From Ophiostoma sp. CBS 140.51 (Eukaryota; Ascomycota; Sordariomycetes; Ophiostomatales; Ophiostomataceae), in the NCBI GenBank assembly GCA_029298735.1, contig JANSLP010000071.1, positions 62,001-126,000 on the forward strand: 64,000 nt of DNA, in the 5' to 3' direction. The notes beneath the pieces were generated by a model, which was not told the origin of the DNA, ran no database searches, and was given only the letters and a program-made list of their open reading frames with translations. The translations under genes and the position numbers were made by a program. Shown here in pieces: positions 19,346 to 30,900 of this stretch (positions within the stretch are counted from its first letter, which is position 1; every line of letters begins with the position of its first letter).

Positions 19346-20201
19346 TTTGAAGACCGAGACGACCGAGACGGCCGAGACGAAGTCGAGGTCGTCGTGGAGA
19401 GAGGTTGTGGAGAGGGAAATAGAGGGTTGAGGAGTTGAGGTTGAATTGAGTCGCTTGTTCAACCACTTCACCAGAATGCGCCGCCACCCATCACGCAGAG
19501 AAAACAGAGTCGTTGGATCGCGTGCACTAGATGGCGAGGTGACGTGAAAAGTGATGCGCGTGCGTGGGGTGGGCGTCGAGGCGAAGGGTGCGTCGTTTGT
19601 CGTGGTTGTTGGAGGTTGAAAGAGAGGTAAAGGTGAAGTCAAGGTCGATGCACTGAAATGCCTACAGAACGAGCCAAAAAGCCAAGAGGAAGGACCAGGC
19701 TTGAGCAGCCTTCAATTGTGACCCACTTATTTTGCGACCCACTTCCACCACCTGTGCTCCTTCCTCCCAGTGTAGTTTTACGTGCACTTTTACGTGTAGC
19801 GACCGCGAAAGCAGCTGACTAGCGCATTTCGACTCTGTGCACTGAACGCCTCTCTTGCCTCTTCAGCTAAAAAGAGCAACCTCATTCTCCTGTCCAACCT
19901 CATCGCGACACCTTCTCGACGACCACCACAAATCCACGCGCACGACGAGCGCGGTGACCGACATTTGACGATCTTCCTTCTAACAGCATTATTATCGAAC
20001 ATTCATCACTCAGCAGCTCCAACGGATGGCGGACCTTTTAGGCTGCCGTTAGCTGTCTCCAGGCTTTTCTTTCGATCTTCTCTTTGACCTTTGACCTCCT
20101 TTCGATCTCCTCCTCGCGCACCTCTCCCGACATTGATCCTCTCTACCTCCTCTACCGATACGTGTCACTCTAATCTCACATTCCACCACATCACACCCAT
20201 C
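19346..20201. promoter_or_regulatory. Shared divergent promoter region of TAF3-like and TAF7 genes
   Basis: 856 bp between two divergent start codons. Both flanks are pyrimidine-rich in the direction of transcription. No gene inside. Its arrangement would allow joint control of two TFIID subunits (inference). Confidence 0.45.
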
Positions 20202-21914
20202 ATGGCGTCACCACCACCGCCGGCCAAGACGTCCAAGCCCGTCACGCTGAAACTGCGGACACCGAGCGCAGCCTCTATTATGGCCAACCCAATCGTCGCG
20301 ACACCCTCGGCTATGTCACCGCCGCCAGCCACACCCGGCGGCGGCATGCGGATTGTCCTTAAACGGTCACAGCCGCCGACGCCCGCCGTCACTGATGCCC
20401 ACAGCGCTCTCCCAACTACAGCTACCTCCACGACCTCTGCCATCCCTGCAACGCCCTCAGCGACGACACCAGCGACGGTAACGACCCAAAAGGGCCGCAT
20501 CTCGAAGCCGTCGGCCAAGAAGCGCGCCCACGACTTTGACGAGAGCGACGAAGAGAACCAGCCGATGGCGGCAAAACCAGCAAGGCGAGCCCTGCCGACG
20601 GGGAGCAGTAGTAGCAACCATGCCGCCAACCCACCAAAACGGCCCAAACTCATCCTCAAGAAGAGCACACTGTCCCGCACGGCCAGCATCGTCCTCAAGC
20701 CCGTCATGAAAGAAGCACCTCCGCACAGCAAGGGCGAGGGCTACGATTCAGAAGAAGAGGACCGCGAAATGGACCCCTTGATTGAAGAAGAGTTTGTGCT
20801 GCGCATGTACCCGGGCGAACAGTGCGATTACTTGCGGCGAATGGTCGACGAGCGCAAGATTGGCGTGCCCGTCAAAGACGGCGGCGCCGAGTTTGACATG
20901 AAGTGGCTGCCGGGTGCCGAGCGGCGGGCTTTGGTGACGGTACAGCGCAAACATTTCGTGGGCGTTCTGGTGGATTTGCCGACCATCACCGAAGGCATGA
21001 AGACGTGGGACAAGCGCAACTTCATGAAGAGCGCCGACATTTGCCAGATGCTGCTGGTGTACAAGCCCGTGGCCGACGAGGTGGAGGCTAAGAGCGCTTC
21101 CCTGCCGGCCATGGTGGGCAAAGACTACCGGTGGCCGCACGGCCTGACGCCGCCGATGCACGACTGTATCCACCGCCGGTTTCGCAAACGTCTCTCGAAA
21201 AAGGAAATCAAGGATAAGGAGGCTGAGCTGCAGCGACTGCTGAATGAAGACCGGCTGGCGGTGGAGACGAAATGGGAACTGTTTGACGACGGTCGCACCG
21301 CCGACGGAGAGGTCGACGAGGACGAGGAGATGGAGGATGTGGACATGGACGGCATGGGCGAGGGCGAGGAGGACGCTGAGGGTGAAGACGACGCGTACGG
21401 CGAGGTGGACGTGGACTACTTTGGCCAGCAACAAAACCAGCAACCACAAGACGGCCAGGCCGATGCCGATGCGGAAGGCGAGATTGACGAGGCCGAGCTC
21501 ATGGCCGAGTTTATGGAGGAGGATGATGAGGAAAAGAAGGAGGGTGCTGATCAAGGCGCAGATGGACAGAACAAGCCACGGAATGTGGCGGTCACGGCAG
21601 TTGCTGAAGGAGATGCACCCACACCTGCGTCTGAAGGCGAAGCCGACAACGACGGCGACGGCGGCGACGATGACGACGAGGATGACGACGACGACGACGA
21701 CTTGGACGAAGACGAGCAGGCCCGTGCCGAGCAGGCCAAGGGTGTGCGCGAGGACATTAATGACCTCAAGAAGAATTTGGAGACGCTCGACGCCCAGCTG
21801 GCGGCCACGACCAATGCACTGCTGCGGAAGCGTATCGAGGGCACGCGGAAGCGTGTGCTGTCGGAGCTGCGGCTCAAGCAGGCGTCCATTGGCGAGATTG
21901 ACGAGGAGGAGTAG
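20202..21914 (+). CDS. TAF7: TFIID subunit TAF7 (TAFII55)
   Basis: A 570-residue single-exon protein. The TAFII55 N-terminal domain spans about residues 193-364 (LIEEEFVLRMYPG, FDMKWLPGAERRALVTVQ, GVLVDLPTITEGMKTWDKRNFMKSADICQMLLVY, then the basic YRWPHGLTPPMHDCIHRRFRKR). In TFIID this domain contacts TAF1 and restrains its activity. Before it is a 190-residue Pro/Ser/Thr-rich, basic stretch; after it comes a long acidic region (about 370-535) with Asp runs, then a C-terminal coiled coil (DINDLKKNLETLDAQLAA) that is also typical of fungal TAF7. The start is the first ATG in frame (CACCCATCATGGCG); the frame is open upstream but without ATG. It lies beside the TAF3-like gene in divergent orientation. 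Confidence 0.94.
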   Translation: MASPPPPAKTSKPVTLKLRTPSAASIMANPIVATPSAMSPPPATPGGGMRIVLKRSQPPTPAVTDAHSALPTTATSTTSAIPATPSATTPATVTTQKGRISKPSAKKRAHDFDESDEENQPMAAKPARRALPTGSSSSNHAANPPKRPKLILKKSTLSRTASIVLKPVMKEAPPHSKGEGYDSEEEDREMDPLIEEEFVLRMYPGEQCDYLRRMVDERKIGVPVKDGGAEFDMKWLPGAERRALVTVQRKHFVGVLVDLPTITEGMKTWDKRNFMKSADICQMLLVYKPVADEVEAKSASLPAMVGKDYRWPHGLTPPMHDCIHRRFRKRLSKKEIKDKEAELQRLLNEDRLAVETKWELFDDGRTADGEVDEDEEMEDVDMDGMGEGEEDAEGEDDAYGEVDVDYFGQQQNQQPQDGQADADAEGEIDEAELMAEFMEEDDEEKKEGADQGADGQNKPRNVAVTAVAEGDAPTPASEGEADNDGDGGDDDDEDDDDDDDLDEDEQARAEQAKGVREDINDLKKNLETLDAQLAATTNALLRKRIEGTRKRVLSELRLKQASIGEIDEEE

Positions 21915-22655
21915 TGACGAGCCCGTCAAGCCGTGGGTGGGCATGGTTGCGAGTATGGTGTATCGTTATTTGGGTCGTTCGGCGTTTTCTTTACATTTTC
22001 AGGAATCAACAAAATAGAGCGGCGTTTTGGCGGACTTCTACTTTTGTTCTGTTGCTTTCAGGCTCTTCTGTCCTTCTGTTGCTGTTCTTTCCTCTTGCTG
22101 CCGTATCCATTCATGGGCTCTAGACGGAACTGGCGTGTCGTAGATGTATCTATCAATATAACAAAAGTAACAATAATACTTGTTACTTGCAACATAACCA
22201 GCAAACATCTCCCAAACATGTCCATATATTCATTGAAACCAAAAGCCAGTAGAAGTAGATGACAAGAAAACGATAATATTGATAATATACCAACAACCTG
22301 TAAACTGCCTATTGATGCTCAATAGGGTATTCACTGTCTGAATGAGCCATTGTTTTTGTTGTTGTCTGTCGTCGTCTTGATACGGTCACGTGCCTTCACA
22401 TGAAGTGAGTTTATGTTAGGAGAGGCGGCGAGAGCTTGTGGTGACCCCACTAAAATTAATTTGGGCTGGCTCATCTTCGCGCGCAGAGACATACGCTAGA
22501 AAGGGAAGTCGCGAACGACGTCAAGTTCTAGTTTCAGTCTACAGTAGGACAGCAAACGCGATCGCGTGCCATATCACGACGTCGACCTTTACCTTCTGCT
22601 GCCCACCAACCCCCATTAACGCAACACCTCCCACCACGCGACGAACTCTCCGACA
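21915..22655. other. Intergenic spacer between TAF7 and Swd3-like genes
   Basis: 741 bp: TAF7 3' flank (T-rich), an AT-rich patch at 22140-22310 and the leader of the WD40 gene. No gene seen. Confidence 0.4.
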
Positions 22656-24530
22656 ATGGCCCCGGTGGCGGTCGCGGCGGCCGACCATCCAGCAGCGAAG
22701 CGTCGCAAAGTGCGCGAAGGTGATGAGGCTGTGGAGAAGCAGTCGACGGACAAGCTGTCGATACGAGGACCGAGAGAGAAGGAAGCATCCAAAAGGATAC
22801 GGCGGCAGTCGACAGACTCGCCGTCGGCCCAGCTGGCGGGGGCCATCCCGAATATACGCAATGTTGTCGACGACGACGACGACGACGACGACGACATCTC
22901 TTCCCCACGGAGACGACAGCGCAAACGTCGAGAGCCGAGCTCATCAGCATCATCGAGTGCGTCAAGATCACCAAGACGGAGGCCGTCAAGACGGACACCA
23001 TCAGCGTCGGATTCAGAACTGAGCTCGCGTGCACACTCTCGATCCCGATCCCACTCACTCTCCCCACCACGATCTCAGTCACACTCACGATCACGTTCAC
23101 GTTCACACTCCCGCTCTCGATCTCGATCTCGATCCGACTCCCGTTCTCGGGCTCGGCCACGCGCCCGTTCTACGAGCTCCCGCTTCAGCTCCCGCTCGCG
23201 GTCACGGTCAGGGTCGCCAGTGAATGGCACAGCGAGGGAGGATGCAACACAGCGTACGAGTGCCCGCACAAAGAGAATACGCCGCCGCCGCCGCCGGGAC
23301 GCCACACCGCGCCCGCACTACCGTCGTGTCTTGGCCATGCGTGGCCACGACGGACCCATTGCGCAAGTCCGCATCTCGCCCGATGGACGGTGGATCGCGT
23401 CGGCGTCGGCCGACGGTACGGCGCGTATTTGGGACGCCGCCACGGGCGCGCACATGACGACACTGGTGGGCCATGTCGCTGGTCTGTCGTGCCTGGCCTG
23501 GAGCCCCGACTCCAACACTCTGGCGACCGGCTCGGACGACAAGGCCATTCGTCTGTGGGACCGCGTGACGGCAGAGCCAGCGCATGCCGTGGGGGAGACG
23601 GTCAGCGATGGGGGCGCGGGCGAGGGCGAGGAGGGCGAAGATGGCGACCACACCCGAGTGGCCGTCCCGTCAGCGGCGGCCATGGCTGTGCGTTTTGCTC
23701 GGCGTCAGTTGCGCGAGGGCATTAACGGCACCAACGGCAACGGGACGGCGAGCAGTGGGGGTGCCCGAGGCACTCGACTCCCCCTATTGGGGCATCACAA
23801 CTATGTGTACTGTCTGGCATTCTCGCCCAAGGGCAACATCTTGGCCAGCGGGAGCTATGATGAGGCCGTGTTTTTGTGGGACGTGCGTGCCGGGCGTCTG
23901 ATGCGCAGTCTTCCCGCGCACAGCGATCCTGTCAGTGGCATTGATTTCTGCTGTGACGGCACTTTGGTTGTCAGCTGCTCGACGGACGGCCTCATCCGCA
24001 TCTGGGACACGGGCACCGGCCAATGCCTCCGCACCCTTTTACTCTTGAACGAAGACAACCCGGCCGTCACGAATGTGTGTTTCTCGCCCAATGGCCGTTT
24101 CGTGCTGGCTTTCAACCTCGACTCGTGCATCCGGCTGTGGGACTATGTTGCGCAGCCGAGCATTGTCAAGAAGACGTACCAGGGCCACCTGAACAAGCGC
24201 TTTTCCATTGGCGGCTGTTTTGGCCGGCTGGCCGACAAGGAGGACGCTGACGGCAGCACCTCTAAAAAGAGGCACAAGCCATTTGTGGCCTCTGCGAGCG
24301 AGGACGGCGATGTTGTGCTGTGGGACGTGGGTTCCAAAAAGGAAATTCAGCGTCTGCGCGGTGCCCACAAGGACGGTGTTGTCTTTTGGGTTGATGTTTG
24401 CGGTGCTACAATGGTCAGCTGCGGTCAAGACGGCTGGATCAATGTGTACAGGCATACCGACGAGGAGGACGAGGCAGCCGGAGGTGGAGGCAATGGCGTG
24501 GCCAAGATTGAGGATGAAGAGATGGTGTGA
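22656..24530 (+). CDS. WD40 protein, Swd3/WDR5-like COMPASS subunit with RS-rich N-terminal extension
   Basis: A 624-residue single-exon protein. The C-terminal 400 residues form a seven-bladed WD40 propeller: RGHDGPIAQVRISPDGRWIASASADG, SDDKAIRLWD, then HHNYVYCLAFSPKGNILASGSYDEAVFLWDVRAGRLMRSLPAHSDPVSGIDF, SCSTDGLIRIWDTGTGQCLRTL and SEDGDVVLWD. These blades closely match Swd3/WDR5, the histone H3 Lys4 methyltransferase (COMPASS) core subunit that grips Arg-containing peptides. There is a 65-residue acidic/Gly-rich insert between blades 2 and 3 (about 312-378). The first 224 residues are unusual: basic, an Asp9 run, then a long RS/HSRSRS-repeat block (about 95-190) and an Arg7 cluster, as seen in splicing proteins. 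The start ATG at 22656 is preceded by a leader ending CGACA. It lies downstream of TAF7. Confidence 0.88.
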   Translation: MAPVAVAAADHPAAKRRKVREGDEAVEKQSTDKLSIRGPREKEASKRIRRQSTDSPSAQLAGAIPNIRNVVDDDDDDDDDISSPRRRQRKRREPSSSASSSASRSPRRRPSRRTPSASDSELSSRAHSRSRSHSLSPPRSQSHSRSRSRSHSRSRSRSRSDSRSRARPRARSTSSRFSSRSRSRSGSPVNGTAREDATQRTSARTKRIRRRRRRDATPRPHYRRVLAMRGHDGPIAQVRISPDGRWIASASADGTARIWDAATGAHMTTLVGHVAGLSCLAWSPDSNTLATGSDDKAIRLWDRVTAEPAHAVGETVSDGGAGEGEEGEDGDHTRVAVPSAAAMAVRFARRQLREGINGTNGNGTASSGGARGTRLPLLGHHNYVYCLAFSPKGNILASGSYDEAVFLWDVRAGRLMRSLPAHSDPVSGIDFCCDGTLVVSCSTDGLIRIWDTGTGQCLRTLLLLNEDNPAVTNVCFSPNGRFVLAFNLDSCIRLWDYVAQPSIVKKTYQGHLNKRFSIGGCFGRLADKEDADGSTSKKRHKPFVASASEDGDVVLWDVGSKKEIQRLRGAHKDGVVFWVDVCGATMVSCGQDGWINVYRHTDEEDEAAGGGGNGVAKIEDEEMV

Positions 24531-24990
24531 TGGAGTTGGTAAAAGGGATTGGCATGGACATTACAAGGTGTTGACGGTTATGGATACTGGTTTACATTAA
24601 TGCGAGACTGATTAAACGGGAAGGCGTTCTGGACAATGAATATAATTCGAAGAGTTTTTAAAGTTAAGAGTAGTGTTTTTATTTTGTGGTTTGATGTCTC
24701 AATCAAGGCATCTGATAGTGATAGTGATATGAATAGGGGACCAAGACCAAGAGATATCAAGTAACGCAAAGTAATAAAAAACCAGAAAACAGAAAACCAA
24801 GTACAGAGTAAAGACTGTCTCATATGCCCCGAAACCATACTTGCTGCTTCGAGAAATGATGTTGTCCTTAGTAAATAACGAGGACCAAGACGAGCAAAAA
24901 GAAGCAAGACAAAAGACAAAACAAAAAAAGTAAAAAGACAAATTTATCGATCAACTGGTTTTCCGTCCACCTGCCACCTCCACCTTGACC
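24531..24990. other. Convergent 3' spacer between Swd3-like and UBR1 genes
   Basis: 460 bp between two converging stop codons, AT-rich, presumably both 3' untranslated regions. No gene seen. Confidence 0.45.
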
Positions 24991-27900
24991 TCATATGGTC
25001 TCCCATCCGCCGTTGTTGATGTCCATTTCCAGCTTCCGGCTAATAAAACTCGGAACGCCGTGGCTCAGCCAGACGGCCCGCAGCATGGCATCGTACCGGC
25101 GCTGGTTCAACTGGAGGGGCCGCCCATGACGGAACCCCAAGTCTACCTCGCCATACTTGTCAATGTACGGCGCATAGCCGTATGACCCGGACATGCGATG
25201 CAGGTAGTAGATGCAGCATTTGCGAATGTTGAGAAACAGGCCCATATTGCGCTGACACCGCCGCATGTGCTGCTGGGCGCCGCCGATGCGCCGGCGCGCA
25301 TGGGTGCGCCCAATCCTCTCTTCCTTGAGGCAGCAGATGGCTTGCCCACAAAAGACTTCGCCGCACAACAGACAAATCATGGGGTCCGAGACGTCCTTGC
25401 CCGTCGTGGGGCAGCGCGCGCGGGTGCACTCGTCGAGCAGCTGCTCAAAGTTTTGCGGCAGGCCGACGAGCTCGTAGATGCCTGGATGGCTCAACAGGGC
25501 TGACGAGGGTTGAGAGGGTGGTTGGTCTTTGCTTTGAGTCGTCGACGACGATGACGACGTCGAGCCGACGGTGGCTTTGTTGGACGCGCCCGAGTTAGAG
25601 GCAGCGCCCGACGCATTCGACATGGCCAGCTCGCCCGAAATGGTACTACTAGCATCGTCTTCCGTAGCAGCGTCGCCAGCATTCGACGGCAAACCCTTTG
25701 TGCCTGCCGCCTTATGCTTGCCCCAGGTGTGCGTGTAGTAGTGGTGCACCCAGCCATTAACCAGTTGCGGTGTCGATGCCGGCCAGCTTGCCGAAGAGGA
25801 CGATGACGAAAAGGACGACGACTGATCGTTAACCAGAGACGAGCACATCTCATCAAACGACGGCAGCTTCAAGACCTCGCTCAGCCGCTCGAGTTCCGAC
25901 AGCTCCGGCGCCGGCGACACGTGGCTATTAAAGTCGACGCCGGCGTGCGCGTACATGAGCACCACTGATTTGCGCAAAAAGACCAATGCGTATTTCTTGA
26001 CAAAGTTGTAGTAGCCTTCGAGCGTATTGACACCCTCCTGGTCGAAGCCGCGGTTGGCGCCCAGTGCGTCGGTGGCGAGCAAAGAAGCATCGATGACGAC
26101 ACTCTGCCGACGGTTGGTGCGTGCGCCTAGGTCCATGTGGGCAATGCTTAGACAGAAGAGGGCAAAGTTCTCGAGAGCCGGGTCGCCGCCGCTCTGTCGG
26201 TTCATGAGCTCGTTAATCCATGCCGACACGGGGATGTTGCGGCCCATGTGATAGACCACCTTGACCAATTCCGCCAGATAGCACAGCTGCAGCACGTGGG
26301 CCACCTCCATCTTGAGCGCGGGGACCATGCCGAACACGCTCTCGCACAGGAAAATAAACGGATCGAGGCCCAGAAGGGGGCCGTACTGTTCTGTGGGACG
26401 CGCTGTCGCTTCGGTCTCCTGGCCAAAGTACATGGTCACAAACAGCTGGCAGTGCTGCCGCTCGGCGTCGCGGCGGAATTCGCGGTCGACACGGTTGTCG
26501 CCACCGTGCCGCTGCGCGCCAATGGCAATGTACGATGTCACTGTCTCGCATAAAATCCGTAAGTGTGTCAGCGACTGCTCGGGAATCTTGGAGAGCAGCG
26601 TCATGCCGTACTCGGCGTCGGTACCACGTTGTTGGATCTCGACGGCCGAGATCGAGTAGCCCACTGCCTGTGCCAGCGTGTCACTCCCGTACAGCTCGTT
26701 CCGGCCGCGTCCGTTGTCAACCATCTGCAGCATCGGCAGGTCGTTGGTCCGGAGCGTCCGCTTGAGACGGCGGTAGGCCGACACGAGGTCGCGCACCACG
26801 TTGGCCAGTTCGGGCTGCACGCGTGCACCGCTGCCACTGCCAGAGGCAAAGGCACCAGAACCAGAGACGGTGCCTGGTCCAGCGCCAGCTACACCCCCTG
26901 CACCGCCTCCACCGCCAGCTGCTCCACCAGCTGCACCGCCACCACCAACACCAGCTGCAGCAGCAGCTGCTGCAGCAGCACCAGCCATGGCAGCCGGGAT
27001 CGGGGGCCAGCCGGCTGCGCCGAGTGCACCAGCTGGACCGGCCAAGGTCGGCCCTTGCAGATAGTGAGGACTCTGGGGGAGACGCTCCCAGGCTTCATAC
27101 ACCAGCTGGGATGCCTTGTCGGACACGCTCGTGAGCATCGACGAGCCAATGTACAGGCGCTGCATGGCCTGCACTTCGTCCGGCGGGCGCGGCGCGCTCA
27201 GCACGTAGTGTGCTTCGCCGGCCATCTGTTCATCGAGGAAGGACGAAAAGGCTGTGGTGGGAGCAAGGGCGCCCGGGTATGACTCTTCTTTGCCCTTCCA
27301 GACAATGGGCAAAAAGGCGTTGCCCAAAGCTTTGCAGAGTGGACACACAAACTCAAGCTTCTCCGTATCTTCCGGGTGGTGCCGCGCAATCTGCTGATTA
27401 TGCCGCCGCAGTGTCGCTTCAAAATAGGCCTCGAAACAGTGGTGGTGCATAATGTGGCCACATCCCACGGACAGCACGCCCGGCTGGCAGTTCTTGGAGG
27501 GGAAGCCTTTTCCTATCACCTGCCTCTCCGATTCAAACGGCTCGCCGTCCGTGCCAATCTTGACCACCTTTTGGCGGTTCTCGTGCGCCACGCCAAAGGG
27601 CCGGATGCTCTCGGCGGACCGGTCGAGATTCTTGGGCGTCGACGCGGCCTCGCGCACAAAGTCTGGATCCTGCAGGTCCGTCTGGCGCAAAATTAGGCTT
27701 TCCGTGAAAAAGGCAAAGGTGCCGTGCAGACGCCGGTCATCTGTGTCCTCTTGGCACAAGATGCACGTTCCACTCGGGTACTTCCAGAGCTTCTTCTCTT
27801 CTTCATAGCCAGCGCCGGCGCCGGTGCCAGACGCCTCCATATCCTCGTCTTCATCGTCGTCAATGCCCCAGTCAATGTCGCCCTGGTTGGCCAAGAAGCT

Positions 27901-30900
27901 CTTTTGCTGCTCCTGGAACTGCGCCATCACACGTGCCTGGCGGTCCATGGCCGCCCGCTTCTTGCGCTCGCGCTCCTCGTTGGCGTTGCTGCTGTTGTAA
28001 GCGGGCGAGGCAGTGCTAATGCGGTCGACCGACACACCGAGGCGAGCATAGGCCGACTCAAAGTCCGTGGGTCGCTTCTGGCGCATGCGCTTGAGGATGA
28101 GCGCAATCTTGGGGTGACAAGCCTTGAACTCGTCCTTGGTCGACATCATGTCGAGCAGCGAGACAATCGTCTTAGCCTCGGGCGACTCGGGCATGAAGTT
28201 GCTGCGGGCCTGCTGGTTGAGGGCGTAATGGATGAAGGATGTTACAGAGTCGTCGCCGCCACCCTGAAGGCCCTCTGCACCGGCACCGTAGGTCTTGTCT
28301 TCGGCAATGGCAATGAGCACGAGGTGCAGGACGACCTGCAAAAACGTCTCGATGCGTGTAAAGGGCACCGTAGGCGTCAGCTTCTGGGCGACAAGCGGGT
28401 ACAGCAGCGAGTAGTAGATGAGCTGCGCAAAGACACCCGTGCTCGTAAACTCGGACAGGCCGACAAAGGCGCCTGTCGTAATGGCCTGCAGCTTGGGTTC
28501 GTAGACGATGGACTCGGCCGGCTGGCCCGTCTTCTTGGCCATCCACTTACGGTAGGCCGTCTCGGACTCTTCGCGCTGGTTCTTGTTGTAGTGCGCGCTG
28601 TAGGGGTCGACCTCTTCAATGTACTGCGGATCGAGCTCGAACGTGCCGACGTCCGTGTTGCCGTCGGGCGACTTAAAGGTGGCCATCTCCTCGAGCACCT
28701 CCTGGAAGTTTTCTTGTTCCTGGAAGCGGTCGGGCAGTTTGTTACAGATGTCTGTGTAGGACAGTGGCTTGAAGCACAGCACGTGGATGATGTCGCGGCG
28801 CAGGGCCATGAGCTGCGTGGCGGCGTCGTCCTCGGCGTCGACGAGCGAGGTGCGGTCGCTCACAAGAACAATCAGCAGATGGATCATGTCCTCAACCACA
28901 TCAAGGTGCTGCGAGTCGTCCTGGGCCTCGGCCTTTTGCTCAAAGATACCTTTGACCCAACGCTCCATACCGAAGCGGTCAATGATGGACACGAGCACAC
29001 GGCTTGGGTTGCACACGACGAGGGCAGTCTGCAGTAAAAAGATGTCGCGGTGGTGGGCGACGTCCCGCTGGCTGACGCCGCGGTAAGTGCCGGCTTGGTG
29101 GCGCAGGCTAATCCCGTTGCGCACCCACATCCCGGCCTTCATCTGGGCGAGCCAGGCGCACACCCTCAAGGGGTAGTCAAAGGCGGCCATCAGGTAATCC
29201 TCGGGGGTCAAGTTAAGACGGCGAGGCATGACCTTGCGGCCCATGGAGCGCGGCTGGGACTTGAGCTCTTGCGTGCTGAAGCCGAGGTAGTGGCGCAGGT
29301 TGTCGAGGGACTGCGACTTGCCGCACTCGATCAGCCACGACAGCGTGTAGTGCAGCGCATGGTGGAAGCTGATGGGCTGCTCCTCGACGACAAAGCGGAC
29401 GACGTCGTAAAAGGCGGCCGGGCTGTCAAACTCAAAGTCGGACAGGACACGGAACTGCACCTCCTCGCGCACCTCAGCCTGGCTGAACCGCTGTCTCTCT
29501 GAGCCGATAGAGTTGAGGATGACCGTCTTGGCGGTATAGCGGATGGCACGGGCGAGGTGGCTCAGATCGGCACCCTGCAGGTTACGGTAGGCGTCGGAAA
29601 ACTGGCGACACAGGCGGTTGATCTCGCGAGTGATGAGTGATGCGCTAATCCACGTGCCAGTCTCGTACTCGACGTGCTCACCAATGGCGCGGGTGTTGGG
29701 ACAGATGCCCTGGTGGAGCTTGACGAGGTCGAGGAACTGCATCATGTAGCGGTCCTCGGTGCGCAGGCACTTTTGAACGTGCGGCGAGCTAAATAGATAC
29801 TTCAGGTCGACAAAGAAGTGATACATTCTTCGGTTCGTAACGGAGCCTGAGTCAAAAGCGAGGACGGCGCTCGAGGACACGTCCCAGGGGTGGCCGACCT
29901 GGCGTGTTGTCAAGAAGGTATACAAAATAGCCATGAGACTCGTCAAAAAGTTGCCGCGCTCGACAATCTCGGTCGTGATAGACGGCGTCGTCAGCATCTG
30001 CAACGAAATATTGATGATGGAATGGTCCGGCTCGCGGTCTCCAATAAGGTACAACTGGGCCAGCGTGGTGTAGAGGCCGGCAAAGCGCAGGCCGAGCACG
30101 CGCTTGAACTCGGGGATCGTAACGACGGTCGAGATGTAGAGCGACCGTAGATCATTGCGGACCTTCTTCCACATGCGCAGGTCAAACAGAATCAGCCAGT
30201 CAAGACGCACGCGCTGAAATAGGTCTTCGGCAGGTGGCACGCCCTCGACCTCCATATAGTCGGGCGGCACACCGAGCCAGTAGCGGCCGGGCTTGGGCGG
30301 CTCGGTTCTGTCAGACAGGTTGAGGCCGGGCGTCTTGGGGATATCAAGGCCGGACTTAGAGTACGCCGTCGGGGCAATCAGTGGCTCGGCCGTATCCGAG
30401 TCAGAGGGTGTCACATCCCGCTCACGAGGGTTGCGGCGAGACGATCCTGTAGTTGCCGCTGCACTGCTTCTAGAGGCAGAGGAAGTGGTGTCTGCTGCAT
30501 TAAGCGGGGCAGAACCCCGACGTGATCGTGAGGACGTTGTCCGGGACTGTGATGTTGTCGGTGCCGACGCATGAAGGGGTACAGGAGGTGGAGGTGGCGG
30601 CGGTGGTGCAAGGGGGGCAGTGCCAGACATGGCGGCCTCGCCCTCTTCGAGCTGGTCCTCGATGACCATCTCGCTGTCAGTGTGCCCGGTGGTAGCTGTG
30701 GGTTCATTACTGGTAGTGGCAGACTGGGCTTCACTGGCCTCGTTTGATGCTGCCGCGCCTTCTCCAGTCTGTGTACCTTCGCCCTGCCCTACTGCATCAG
30801 CTGGCGCCTCTGTGACCTGCACGTCAATCATCATCATGTCGTCGTTGTCGTCGCCCTCGCTGGTGAGCATGCTTATCAGTCCAGGGGTCAGGGCGGCACG

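Noticed and set aside
20748..21944. A 398-codon minus-strand frame opposite TAF7.
   Set aside because: Antisense of acidic codons (Asp and Glu read as Val and Leu), which mimics a membrane protein. TAF7 is clearly on the plus strand.
27724..29037. A 437-codon plus-strand open frame within the UBR1 region.
   Set aside because: Antisense shadow of UBR1; Val/Leu/Arg/Gly/His-rich without any recognisable family.
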